Shown piece by piece: positions 1 to 8,449 of a stretch of DNA of 64,000 nucleotides. Numbering within the stretch: the first letter of the stretch is position 1; every line of letters begins with the position of its first letter. The notes beneath the pieces are model-generated. The model saw nothing but the letters and a program-made list of their open reading frames with translations. It did not search any database and was not told where the DNA came from. Source of the stretch: JAOUEA01 sp963825635. Its GTDB lineage: Bacteria; Actinomycetota; UBA4738; HRBIN12. The DNA lies in NCBI GenBank assembly GCA_963825635.1, contig CAWGTU010000003.1:186001-250000 (forward strand), read 5' to 3'. A program made the position numbers and the translations under genes.

Positions 1-399
1 GCCACCAGACTCCGCAAGAAGCAGAAGGACGACTTCGGCTCTCCCTATCTGGGCCATGAGGGCCAATGGTCGTGGATCTTCCACCGCATCACCGGCGTGG
101 CCGTGATCCTGTTCCTGTTCGCCCACGTCGTCGACACGGCCGTCATCGGGTGGGGCCCCGAGGCCTACGACCGGGTCACCGAGGCGTACAAGAACCCCGC
201 CGTGCACGTGCTCGAGCTCGGTCTCGTGCTCGCGGTGCTCTTCCACTCGGTCAACGGCATGAAGATCACGCTGATCGACTTCTTCCCCAGCCTCGCCGGT
301 CACATCAAGGCGGTCGGGCGGACGTCGGCGGCGATCTTCCTCGTCTCGGCGATCGCGGTCACCGCGATCATGGGCAAGCAGATCCTGGACCTGCTGTGA
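1..399 (+). CDS. sdhC: Succinate dehydrogenase cytochrome b subunit (SdhC), 5' partial
   Basis: Membrane cytochrome b subunit that anchors succinate dehydrogenase and passes electrons to quinone. The frame is open from the first base of the window, so the N-terminus lies outside. Visible are the HRITG segment typical of SdhC helix I and a probable haem-ligand His in FHSVNG (codon at 244-246), with three hydrophobic helices ending in a short ILDLL tail. It stops 13 nt before the second membrane subunit and heads an sdhCDAB operon on the plus strand. Family assignment is confident from motifs and context; haem content is inferred. Confidence 0.9.
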   Translation, partial: ATRLRKKQKDDFGSPYLGHEGQWSWIFHRITGVAVILFLFAHVVDTAVIGWGPEAYDRVTEAYKNPAVHVLELGLVLAVLFHSVNGMKITLIDFFPSLAGHIKAVGRTSAAIFLVSAIAVTAIMGKQILDLL

Positions 400-412
400 G
401 CGGAGCGACCTG

Positions 413-868
413 ATGGCGACCACGATCGAACGACCGCCGAGCCCCGAAGGTGGAGCAGCACAGCCACCCCAGCGCGACTACACGCGTGGGCGCGAGCGTC
501 CCGTGGGCGGCTTCGAGCTCTGGATGTGGCTCTTCATGCGCATCAGCGGCATCATGCTGCTCGTGCTGGCGCTCGGCCACACGCTGATCATGCACCTGCC
601 CGCCGGCGGGGTGGACCGGGTCGACTTCGGCTTCGTCGCGGCCCGGTGGGGAAGTCCGTTCTGGCGCACGTGGGATTGGATGCTGCTCACGCTCGCGCTG
701 ATCCACGGCATCAACGGGCTGCGCAACATCACGCTCGACTACGTGCGCAAGCCCGGCGTGCGCTTCGCCGCCAACATGGTCTTCTACGTGCTCGGATTCA
801 CCTTGTTCGTGCTCGGGTCCGTGATCGTCGTCACGTTCGACCCGAACAAGTGGGGACCGGTCGCGTAG
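413..868 (+). CDS. sdhD: Succinate dehydrogenase membrane anchor subunit (SdhD)
   Basis: Second hydrophobic anchor of complex II, 151 residues. A polar, Pro-rich N-terminus (about 35 residues) precedes three predicted transmembrane helices. The segment HGINGLRNITLDY near residues 98-110 matches the conserved His/Asn/Gly/Arg stretch of this family. The ATG at 413 follows the sdhC stop by 13 nt. The stop at 866-868 is immediately followed by the tandem start-region repeats that precede sdhA. Which membrane subunit binds which haem cannot be told from sequence alone. Confidence 0.88.
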   Translation: MATTIERPPSPEGGAAQPPQRDYTRGRERPVGGFELWMWLFMRISGIMLLVLALGHTLIMHLPAGGVDRVDFGFVAARWGSPFWRTWDWMLLTLALIHGINGLRNITLDYVRKPGVRFAANMVFYVLGFTLFVLGSVIVVTFDPNKWGPVA

Positions 869-870
869 TA

Positions 871-922
871 ATGGCCACTTCCACGGACGCGTAGCGATGG
901 CCACGACAGAGAAGGCGTAGCG
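871..922 (+). repeat. Two 26-nt tandem copies of the sdhA start region, each a 7-codon mini-ORF
   Basis: ATG codons at 871, 897 and 923 are spaced exactly 26 nt apart, each beginning ATGGCCAC. The first two open 7-codon reading frames (MATSTDA at 871-894, MATTEKA at 897-920), both ending GCGTAG. The third is the real sdhA start (MATTHTY). The first repeat abuts the sdhD stop, which also reads GCGTAG. No clear Shine-Dalgarno sequence separates the units. This looks like slippage duplication of the sdhA start, and could act as a termination-reinitiation chain that tunes sdhA translation. Confidence 0.7.
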
Positions 923-2663
923 ATGGCCACGACCCACACCTACGATGCGCTCGTGATCGGCGGTGGCGGCGCCGGCATGCGCGCCGCGATCGAGCTGTCC
1001 GATCAGGTCCGCACCGCGGTGATCTCCAAGCTCTACCCGACCCGGTCGCACACGGGCGCGGCCCAGGGCGGGGTCTGCGCGGCCCTCGGCAACACCGAGG
1101 AGGACAGCCCCGAGTGGCACGCGTTCGACACCGTGAAGGGTGGCGACTACCTCACCGACCAGCCCGCGGCCCAGCTCATGGCCGAGGAGGCGATCGACGC
1201 GATCTACCAGCTCGAGCGGTGGGGCCTGCCGTTCAACCGCACGCCCGACGGACGCATCGACCAGCGCCGGTTCGGGGGCCACACGGCCAACCACGGCGAG
1301 CGTCCGGTCCGACGAGCCTGCTACGCGGCCGACCGCACCGGTCACATGATCCTGCAGACGCTCTACCAGCAGTGCGTGAAGCGCGACGTGCGGTTCTTCA
1401 ACGAGTTCTACTGCCTCGACCTGCTGCGCGACGACACCGGCGCCGCCGCTGGCGTCGTCGCCTACGAGCTCGCGACCGGCGAGCTGCACGTCTTCCGCGC
1501 GAAGTCGATCGTCTTCGCGACCGGGGGCTACGGCCGCATGTTCAGCGTGACCTCGAACGCGCACGCGCTCACCGGCGACGGCCCCGCGGTCGTCTGGCGA
1601 CGCGGCGTGCCCCTCGAGGACATGGAGATGTTCCAGTTCCATCCCGACGGGCCTCGCGAAGCTCGGCGTGCTGCTCAGCGAGGCCGCGCGCGGCGAGGGC
1701 GGCATCGTGCGGAACAAGGACGGCGAGCGCTTCATGGAGCGCTACGCGCCCACGATCAAGGACCTCGCCCCGCGCGACATGGTGAGCCGCGCGATCTACC
1801 AGGAGATCAAGGAAGGTCGCGGCGGCGGGCCGAACGCCGACTGGGCCTACCTCGACATCACCCACCTCGACCCGAAGGTGATCGAGGAGAAGCTGCCCGA
1901 CATCACCGAGTTCGCCCGCGTCTACCTCAAGGTCGAGCCGACGAAGGAGCCGGTGCCGATCCAGCCGACCGCCCACTACGCGATGGGCGGCATCCCGACC
2001 GACGTCGACGGCCGGGTCGTCACAGGCCCCGAGGAGACGCCGATCCCGGGGCTGTACGCGGCCGGCGAGTGCGCCTGCGTGAGCGTGCACGGGGCGAACC
2101 GGCTCGGCACGAACTCGCTGCTCGACCTCGTGGTGTTCGGTCGCCGCGCGGGTGCCGACGCCGCCCGCCACGCGAAGGAAGCCGCGCTCGCCGACGTGCC
2201 GGAGCGACCCACCGAGCGGACCCTCTCGATGCTGAACGGCGTGCTCGAGCGCTCCGAGGGCGACAACGCGGCCGACATCCGCAAGGAGCTGCAGACGAAC
2301 ATGTTCGACCTCGCGTTCGTCGTGCGCAGCGAGGAGAGCCTCTCGAAGATGGAGGAGATCATCGGCGGGCTGCAGGAGCGCTACGCGCGGGTCGCGATCA
2401 CCGACAAGGGAGCGCTGTACAACACCGACCTGATGGAGACGGTCGAGGTCGGCTACCTGCTCGACTGCGCGCAGGCGCTCGTGGTCAGCGCGCGGGCCCG
2501 CACCGAGAGTCGCGGCGCCCACTACCGCGACGACCACCAGTTGCGCGACGACGCGAACTGGTTGAAGCACACGCTCGCCTACCGCAACGACGACGGCTCG
2601 ATCCGCCTGGACTTCAAGCCCGTGAAGATGGGTCCCTACGTGCCCATGGAGAGGAAGTACTGA
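923..2663 (+). CDS. sdhA: Succinate dehydrogenase flavoprotein subunit (SdhA), frame interrupted near 1646
   Basis: Catalytic flavoprotein that oxidises succinate to fumarate, about 579 residues once repaired. Seen are the FAD-binding GGGGAGMRAA near the N-terminus, the covalent-flavin His in RSHTGAAQGG, RGEGG, GANRLGTNSLLD near the second FAD contact, and a C-terminal RDDANWLKHTL. The frame shifts at about 1646: the conserved HPTGLAKLG reads HPDGPREAR. Deleting one G between CCC and ACG restores HPTG and joins the two frames. A base-calling insertion is likelier than a pseudogene because both halves are intact and flanked by intact sdh genes. The stop overlaps the sdhB start by one base. Confidence 0.92.
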
Positions 2664-3427
2664 TGGCGACGCCGGCCGACGTGCTGCAGGACTCCGACCG
2701 CCGGCGCGCAGGCACCTCGACCGGCCAGGTCACGCTCACGCTGAAGATCCGCCGGTTCAACCCCGAGATCTCGCAGGATTCCTGGTGGGACGAGTTCACG
2801 GTGCAGGCCGACCCGCTCGACCGCCTCGTCGAGGTGCTGCACCAGGTGAAGTGGTACCACGACGGCACGCTGAGCTTCCGGCGGTCGTGCGCCCACGGCA
2901 TCTGCGGCTCCGACGCGATGCTGATCAACGGCCGCAACGCCCTCGCGTGCAAGCTGCTCGTCGACGACGTGGGCCCGAAGGTCACGATCGAGCCGATCCG
3001 CGGCCTGCCGGTGCTGAAGGACCTGATCGTCGACATGGACCCCTTCCTCGAGGGCTACAAGAGCGTGCTGCCGTTCCTGATCAACGACTCGGGCGAGCCG
3101 GAGAAGGAACGCTTGCAGTCGGCCGAGGAGCGTGCCCGATTCGACGACACGACGAAGTGCATCCTGTGCGCCGCGTGCACGACCTCGTGCCCGATCTTCT
3201 GGGGCGACGAGGGATACATCGGCCCCGCCGCGATCGTGAACGCCCATCGGTTCATCTTCGACTCGCGCGACGATGCCGGCCGCGAGCGGCTGAAGATCCT
3301 CTCGGAGAAGACCGGCGTCTTCCGCTGCCGCACCACCTTCAACTGCACCGATGCCTGCCCGCGCGGCATCCAGGTGACGAAGGCGATCCAGGAAGTGAAG
3401 CGCTCGATCCTGTTCGACCGCTTCTGA
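2663..3427 (+). CDS. sdhB: Succinate dehydrogenase iron-sulfur subunit (SdhB)
   Basis: Electron-transfer subunit of complex II, 254 residues. The N-terminal ferredoxin-like half holds the 2Fe-2S ligands in CAHGICGSD and a downstream Cys (NALAC). The C-terminal half holds CILCAACTTSCP for the 4Fe-4S cluster and CRTTFNCTDACP for the remaining cluster. ATG at 2663 overlaps the sdhA TGA (TGATG), so translation is probably coupled. It is the last gene of the sdh operon. A perfect hairpin follows about 80 nt downstream. Confidence 0.95.
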   Translation: MATPADVLQDSDRRRAGTSTGQVTLTLKIRRFNPEISQDSWWDEFTVQADPLDRLVEVLHQVKWYHDGTLSFRRSCAHGICGSDAMLINGRNALACKLLVDDVGPKVTIEPIRGLPVLKDLIVDMDPFLEGYKSVLPFLINDSGEPEKERLQSAEERARFDDTTKCILCAACTTSCPIFWGDEGYIGPAAIVNAHRFIFDSRDDAGRERLKILSEKTGVFRCRTTFNCTDACPRGIQVTKAIQEVKRSILFDRF

Positions 3428-3506
3428 CCGCTCGCACCTCGCTCACCAGCCGATTTGACGCTCCTCGCCCTCCGGGCATAGAAGGGAAGCGTCCCATGGC
3501 CGGGAT

Positions 3507-3524
3507 GCTCCTCGTTCGAGGAGC
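3507..3524 (+). terminator. Hairpin between sdhB and the RodZ-like gene
   Basis: GCTCCTC and GAGGAGC form a perfect 7-bp stem around a GTTC loop. It lies 80 nt after the sdhB stop and 20 nt before the next start. There is no U-tract, so it could be a GC-type terminator for sdhCDAB or a leader hairpin of the next gene. Confidence 0.4.
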
Positions 3525-3544
3525 CCTGCAAGCGTGGAGCAGCG

Positions 3545-4462
3545 ATGAGCGCGGAGGCGAAAGCCGTCACCCCATCCGCGGAGTTCGACTGCGCGATCTG
3601 CGGCGCGCAACTGGATCAACTCCACCTCGACGTGGGCAACGACGGCCCCCACTGTACGTTCTGCGGTTCGCAACAGGACGTCGACCTCGTCGCGGCCGGG
3701 GTCACGACGGCGTCGTCGTCCGGTTCGGTCGATGTCGGCGAGACCCTCAGGAACGGCCGGATCGTGCGCGGCGAGACCCTCGAGCAGGCCGCGCGGTTCA
3801 CGCGCATCCGGCTCCGCTACCTGCGTGACCTCGAGGAGGGCGACACCGCGGCGTTCGAGCCCTACCCCGGTCGCACCTACGCTCGGTTCTTCCTGCGCGA
3901 GTATGCCGACCACCTCGGGCTCGACTCCCGGCCGCTCGTGCGCCGGTTCGACGCAGCGGCGGAACCGGCGGTCGTGCGCGTGGCGTCCGTGACCCGGCCG
4001 ACACGACCCGTGAACCATCGTCGATGGGCGATCGGGGCCTCGATCGTGCTGATCGCGGTCTTGAGCGTCGGCGCGTTCGTCTCGCGAGCCGGGGAGGAAC
4101 GCGCGGCCGTCCCGACCGCATCGCTGGCGACCGACGATGGCGCCGCACTCCACCCCCCGGGGCACCGGCGCCCGGCCCTAACCGTGCCCGGGCCGCCGCT
4201 GACGGCGGTGATCTCCACGTCGAACGACTGCTGGGTCCTGGCAACGGCCGACGGCACGATCGTGCTGCAGGAAACCGTGCCGGCGGGCGAGGCGATCACC
4301 GTTCGAGCTACACGGACGCTCGACCTGCGGCTCGGCGACGCCGGCGCGGTGCGGCTGGTCGTGAACGGGCGGTCGATCCACACCGGCGGCATGGGGGATG
4401 TCGCCGACTTGGCGTTCGCCTGGCGCGACGGCTCGCTCGTGATGCCCCGGAGCGCTTCCTGA
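3545..4462 (+). CDS. RodZ-like membrane protein with zinc ribbon, HTH and DUF4115-type domain
   Basis: 305 residues. Two CxxC pairs (C16/C19 and C37/C40) form a putative zinc ribbon. Residues about 64-130 resemble the RodZ/HTH_25 helix-turn-helix (GETLEQAARFTRIRLRYLRDLE, here cited as the stretch around residues 77-98). One transmembrane helix is at about 161-179, followed by an exposed linker and a C-terminal beta-rich domain (about 225-300) like DUF4115. RodZ proteins link the membrane to the MreB cytoskeleton; the zinc ribbon is an unusual addition. The ATG at 3545 has a GGAG about 6 nt upstream. A cytoskeletal role is inferred from family only; no mre genes are visible here. Confidence 0.65.
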   Translation: MSAEAKAVTPSAEFDCAICGAQLDQLHLDVGNDGPHCTFCGSQQDVDLVAAGVTTASSSGSVDVGETLRNGRIVRGETLEQAARFTRIRLRYLRDLEEGDTAAFEPYPGRTYARFFLREYADHLGLDSRPLVRRFDAAAEPAVVRVASVTRPTRPVNHRRWAIGASIVLIAVLSVGAFVSRAGEERAAVPTASLATDDGAALHPPGHRRPALTVPGPPLTAVISTSNDCWVLATADGTIVLQETVPAGEAITVRATRTLDLRLGDAGAVRLVVNGRSIHTGGMGDVADLAFAWRDGSLVMPRSAS

Positions 4463-4497
4463 CGTCCATGTCCCTGGCCCCGCGATGAGCAGCGGGA

Positions 4498-4503
4498 TAG
4501 GCT
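4498..4503 (+). promoter_or_regulatory. Putative -10 element (TAGGCT) for the cyclase/propeller fusion
   Basis: TAGGCT lies 26 nt before the GTG at 4529, leaving a short leader with a GGGGGAG ribosome site just before the start. No convincing -35 was seen. Confidence 0.35.
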
Positions 4504-4528
4504 CGCCCTCGAGTCGATCGGGGGAGCC

Positions 4529-7500
4529 GTGGACGAGGAGCCAAGCGGCCTCGGAGCTGAGGCTGAACAGGGACAGATCCGCACGTTCCTGATCGCCGAC
4601 GTCCGCGGCTGGACCCTGTTCACGCAGCAGCGCGGTGACGAGGTGGCCGCCAAGCTCGCGGCGAAGTTCGCCGGTATCGCTCGCGAGGTCGTCGCGAACC
4701 GTGGCGGTGAGGTGATCGAGCTGCGTGGCGACGAGGCCCTCGCGGTGTTCACGTCGACGCGCCAGGCCGTGCGGGCCGCGGTCGATCTGCAGGAACGCTT
4801 CGTCGAGGAGACGATCGACGACCCCGAGCTGCCACTGCCCGTGGGCATCGGGCTCGACGCCGGGGAGGCCGTCCCGGTCGAGGGCGGCTACCGAGGAGGG
4901 GCGTTAAACCTCGCCGCCCGCCTCTGCGGGCAGGCGAAGGCCGGCGAGATCCTCGCGAGCCGAGGCGTGACCCATCTCGCGCGCAAGGTCGAAGGGGTGC
5001 GCTACCTCGACAAGGGCACGGTGCGGCTGAAGAACCTCACGGATCCCGTCGAGCTTGTGCGGGTCGTGCCCGAGGGCGTCGATCCTGCCGAGCGGCTGCA
5101 GGCGGCATTGCCGGCGCCCGAGGCGACTCCTCGTCGCCCGGTCGGGCGCATCCTGATCGCGGCGGTGGTCGCGGTCGCCCTCGCGGTGACCGCCGCGCTC
5201 GTGCTGGTCCGGGATGGACCCACGACGGTCGCGGCGGGGACCGTGGGACTGCTGGATCCATCCGGGAGCCTCGAGGGCTCCGTCGAGGTCGGCGAGCTCC
5301 CTCGAGGCGTCGCCGAGGGGTTGGGCGCGTTGTGGGTCACCGACCAGGAGTCGAGCTCGCTCGTTCGCGTCGACCCCGAGACGTTCGAGGTGGACGAGCG
5401 CATCCCGGTGGGCGCGGGCCCGACGGGTGTGACCACGGCCGGGGGCTTCGTCTGGGTGGCGAACACCGACGATCGCACGATCTCGGTCGTCGACCCGGGC
5501 GCCCACCGGGTCGTGCAGACGATCGTCGTCGGCAACGGGCCCTCGGGGATCGCCGCCGACGACGACCGGGTCTGGGTGGCGAACAGCGTCGACGCCACCG
5601 TCACGGAGATCGACGCCGGAGACGGCGCCGTGCTCGCCACCTATCCGGTGGACGATCGCCCGGTCTCGCTGGCAGCCGCCTCCGGTGCCATCTGGGTGGC
5701 GAACGAGGGCGGGGGGACCGTGAGCCGGGTGGCGAGCGGCGACGGCGTCACCCAGTCGATCCCCGTCGGGCGGGCCCCGGTGTCGATCGCCCACGGGGCC
5801 GAGGCCCTCTGGGTCGCGAACGCCGAGGACGAGACGGTGACCCGCATCGACCCCTCGACCGGCACGGTGACGGGCACCGCCCGGCTCGGCGGCTCACCCG
5901 TCGCCCTCGCCGCCGGCGCTGAGGCGGCCTGGGTCGCCGACGCGGGTGGAACGATCGAGCGGATCGACGCCTCCACTACGAACGTCACCGAAACGTATGA
6001 GGTCGGGAACGCACCGCGCGCTCTGGCGGCCGACGGGGATCGCGTGTGGGTCGGCGTGCAGGCGTCACCGGTGTCACACCGTGGAGGGACGCTGCAGATC
6101 GTATCGGAGGGGGGGGTCACCACGGTCGACCCCGCGAGCCTCAAAGCCGTCGCCGGCCCCCCGGCCTCGGTGATCTCGTCCGTCTACGACGGCCTGGTGA
6201 CGTTCCGTCGCGCCGGCGGCGCGGCGGGTCTGACCGTGGTCGCCGACCTCGCCGCGACCGTGCCTGTGCCGACCGATGACGGCCGGACTTACACGTTCCG
6301 GCTCCGGGACGGGATCCGTTTCTCGGATGGCCGCGAGCTCGGGCCGCAGGACGTCGTGGCGACGTTCGAGCGGATCTACACGAGGGACAACGGCTGGGCG
6401 CGTTCCCTGCTCCCGGAGATCGTCGGCGGAGCGGCGTGCGTGGAGCAGGGACCCGAAGGATGCGACCTGTCCCGGGGGGTGATCGCCGACGAGAGTGCCC
6501 GCACGGTCACGTTCCACCTCACCCGACGCGCCCCCGACTTTCTCACGATCCTGGCGACCATCAACTTCGTGATCCTGCCCGCGGACACACCACTCGAGAT
6601 CGATGAACCCGTGCCCGGCACGGGCCCGTACGTGATCAGGGAGGTAGCGGAAGACGGCTCTGCCGTGCTCACGCGGAACGAGGAATTCCAGGAATGGTCC
6701 GCCGACGCGCAGCCCTCGGCGTTCGCCGATCGCGTCGAGATCGGCGCGGGGATCGGCCCTGCTCAGCAGGTGGCGGCCGTGGAGGAGGGCGACGCCGACC
6801 TGGCGGCGGACGGCGTTCCCTACGAGATGCTCGAGGCGCTCGACCGCCGGGCCTCCGATCAACTCGTGCGTTCACAGGCCTTCTTGATGGTTGCCTTTGG
6901 CCTCAACACCCTGGACGAGCCCTTCGAGAACCCCGACGCTCGCCGGGCGGTCGCGAGCGCGCTCGACCGCGGGTCGATGGCAGCGCCCCTCCCATCGACG
7001 GGGATCGTCCAGGAGGCCCCCGTGACGTGCCAGATGATCCCGCCGAACATCCCCGGGTACACCCCGTACTGCCCGTTCGGACGGCCCGGAGACGTGGAGG
7101 GCTCCTGGGCGGGCCCGGACATCACCCGGGCGCAGGAACTGGTCCGTCGCTCCGGCACGGCGGGCGACGAGCTGGTCGTTGCGATCACCCCGTTCCAGGA
7201 AGAGGCGCTCGCCAGCCGCTTCGTCCCGACCCTTCGTGACCTCGGGTACGAGGTCGAGGTCAGGGTCGTGAGTTCGGAACAGGCGATCTTGATCGGGGAG
7301 ACCCTGCCACCGGATGCCGACATGTCCGTGATCGGGTGGGGCCAAGCGTACCCCTCTGCTGCGGAGTACCTCGTGCCGCTGCTTGCCTGCCCGTCGCCGT
7401 CGGGCACGAGGCACTCGATCGAGGGAGTAGAGCAGGTCAGCTTCAACCCCTACGGCTTCTGCAGCCCCGATCTCGATCGGAGGATGCAACGGGCGCTGGA

Positions 7501-7690
7501 CCTGAAGCTCACCGACCCTTACGGGGCCGCTCGGGCGTGGGAGGCGATCGACCACGACGTCGTCGACCTGTCGCCGATGGTGCCGTACGTGACCGGGAAC
7601 AACCTCTACCTGGTGTCGGAGCGGGTCGGCAACGTGCAGGCGAACCCGCAGCTCGGTGGCGTCCTGATCTCCCAGATGTGGATCCGCTAA
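4529..7690 (+). CDS. Class III cyclase-like / seven-blade beta-propeller / extracellular solute-binding fusion
   Basis: 1053 residues in three parts. Residues about 15-180 are a class III nucleotide cyclase homology domain with both metal Asp (FLIADVRGWT, D24; RGDEA, D68) and N127/R131, but the base-selecting Lys and Asp positions are E64 and G120. A transmembrane helix at about 207-227 follows. Residues about 240-530 form seven repeats marked by WVAN/WVTD/WVAD strands, a YncE-like propeller. The rest is an SBP_bac_5-type oligopeptide/nickel-binding fold (TYTFRLRDGIRFSDG near its start). Topology suggests an outside sensor and an inside cyclase. GTG at 4529 follows a GGGGGAG. No permease genes are adjacent, so transport is unlikely; sensing is inferred. 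Confidence 0.8.
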   Translation: MDEEPSGLGAEAEQGQIRTFLIADVRGWTLFTQQRGDEVAAKLAAKFAGIAREVVANRGGEVIELRGDEALAVFTSTRQAVRAAVDLQERFVEETIDDPELPLPVGIGLDAGEAVPVEGGYRGGALNLAARLCGQAKAGEILASRGVTHLARKVEGVRYLDKGTVRLKNLTDPVELVRVVPEGVDPAERLQAALPAPEATPRRPVGRILIAAVVAVALAVTAALVLVRDGPTTVAAGTVGLLDPSGSLEGSVEVGELPRGVAEGLGALWVTDQESSSLVRVDPETFEVDERIPVGAGPTGVTTAGGFVWVANTDDRTISVVDPGAHRVVQTIVVGNGPSGIAADDDRVWVANSVDATVTEIDAGDGAVLATYPVDDRPVSLAAASGAIWVANEGGGTVSRVASGDGVTQSIPVGRAPVSIAHGAEALWVANAEDETVTRIDPSTGTVTGTARLGGSPVALAAGAEAAWVADAGGTIERIDASTTNVTETYEVGNAPRALAADGDRVWVGVQASPVSHRGGTLQIVSEGGVTTVDPASLKAVAGPPASVISSVYDGLVTFRRAGGAAGLTVVADLAATVPVPTDDGRTYTFRLRDGIRFSDGRELGPQDVVATFERIYTRDNGWARSLLPEIVGGAACVEQGPEGCDLSRGVIADESARTVTFHLTRRAPDFLTILATINFVILPADTPLEIDEPVPGTGPYVIREVAEDGSAVLTRNEEFQEWSADAQPSAFADRVEIGAGIGPAQQVAAVEEGDADLAADGVPYEMLEALDRRASDQLVRSQAFLMVAFGLNTLDEPFENPDARRAVASALDRGSMAAPLPSTGIVQEAPVTCQMIPPNIPGYTPYCPFGRPGDVEGSWAGPDITRAQELVRRSGTAGDELVVAITPFQEEALASRFVPTLRDLGYEVEVRVVSSEQAILIGETLPPDADMSVIGWGQAYPSAAEYLVPLLACPSPSGTRHSIEGVEQVSFNPYGFCSPDLDRRMQRALDLKLTDPYGAARAWEAIDHDVVDLSPMVPYVTGNNLYLVSERVGNVQANPQLGGVLISQMWIR

Positions 7691-7739
7691 CGGGATCGAT
7701 CCGCGTCAGTCGTCGACGGACCCCTGGGAGACTGCCCGG

Positions 7740-8411
7740 ATGCTGACCGAGGCGATCGGGAATGTGCTGCCGGCCGCGGCAGCGGTCGCGTTGAGCCCGA
7801 TCCCGATCGTCGCGATCGTGCTCGTGCTGGGCAGCCCCAAGGCTCGGACCGCCGGCCCCGCGTTCGCGCTCGGGTGGGTGGTCGGGCTCGGCGCGGTGAG
7901 CATCGCCGTCACCCTGCTCGCGAGCGGCGCATCCGAACCCGACACCGCGACCGCCGAGGGTGTCCGCTGGGGCCTCGCCGCGATCGGCGTGCTCTTCCTG
8001 CTGATGGCCTTCCGGCAGTGGCGGAAGCGTCCCGAGCCCGGCGAGCAGCCCGAGATGCCGCGATGGATGGAGAGCGTGGGCTCGATCACGTGGCCACGGG
8101 CGCTCGGGCTCGGCCTGCTGCTCTCCGCAGCGAACCCGAAGAACCTGGCGCTCACCGTGGCGGCGTCCGCCTCGATCGCACAGGCCGGCCTCGAGATCGG
8201 TGAGCGCCTGCTCGCCGACGCCGTCTTCGTCGCGATCGGGTCGATCACGGTCGTCGGGGCCGTGCTCTTCGCGCTCGTGGCGCCACGACGCTCCGTGGGC
8301 CCCCTCGAGCGGGTCCGAGGGTTCATGGCCGAGCACAACACCGCGATCATGATCGTGTTGTTGCTCGTGCTCGGTGTGAAGTTCCTCGGGGACGCCCTCG
8401 GGACACCCTGA
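7740..8411 (+). CDS. GAP/Sap family membrane protein
   Basis: 223 residues with about six hydrophobic helices. The opening LPAAAAVALSPIPIVAIVLV and the internal SAANPKNLAL match the GAP (SfLAP, sulfolipid-1-addressing) family of actinobacterial LysE-like membrane proteins. In mycobacteria, relatives help move glycolipids across the membrane; that role cannot be assumed here. The ATG at 7740 lies 49 nt after the preceding stop, with GGGAG about 10 nt upstream. It may be cotranscribed with the large fusion gene. Confidence 0.7.
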   Translation: MLTEAIGNVLPAAAAVALSPIPIVAIVLVLGSPKARTAGPAFALGWVVGLGAVSIAVTLLASGASEPDTATAEGVRWGLAAIGVLFLLMAFRQWRKRPEPGEQPEMPRWMESVGSITWPRALGLGLLLSAANPKNLALTVAASASIAQAGLEIGERLLADAVFVAIGSITVVGAVLFALVAPRRSVGPLERVRGFMAEHNTAIMIVLLLVLGVKFLGDALGTP

Positions 8412-8435
8412 AGGCCCGACCTTCTGCCGGCCCGG

Positions 8436-8441
8436 TATCGT
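8436..8441 (+). promoter_or_regulatory. Putative leaderless promoter -10 (TATCGT) for isocitrate dehydrogenase 1
   Basis: TATCGT ends 8 nt before the ATG at 8450, and no Shine-Dalgarno sequence precedes that start. The spacing fits transcription beginning at the start codon. Confidence 0.45.
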
Positions 8442-8449
8442 TCCGCGCG

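Noticed and set aside
1640..1660. Programmed ribosomal frameshifting in sdhA
   Set aside because: No slippery heptamer or downstream structure is evident, and seven similar one-base insertions occur elsewhere, so a sequencing explanation is preferred.
368..1735. Long minus-strand ORFs opposite sdh (and similar long ORFs opposite most genes)
   Set aside because: They are shadows of GC-rich codon bias. Their translations are Arg/Ala/His-rich with no motifs, and the plus strand has clear sdh genes.
923..3427. A single 834-residue fused SdhA-SdhB protein
   Set aside because: The apparent fusion arises because the sdhA frameshift puts the reading into the sdhB frame. The middle part is non-coding in character, and the true sdhA C-terminus lies in another frame.
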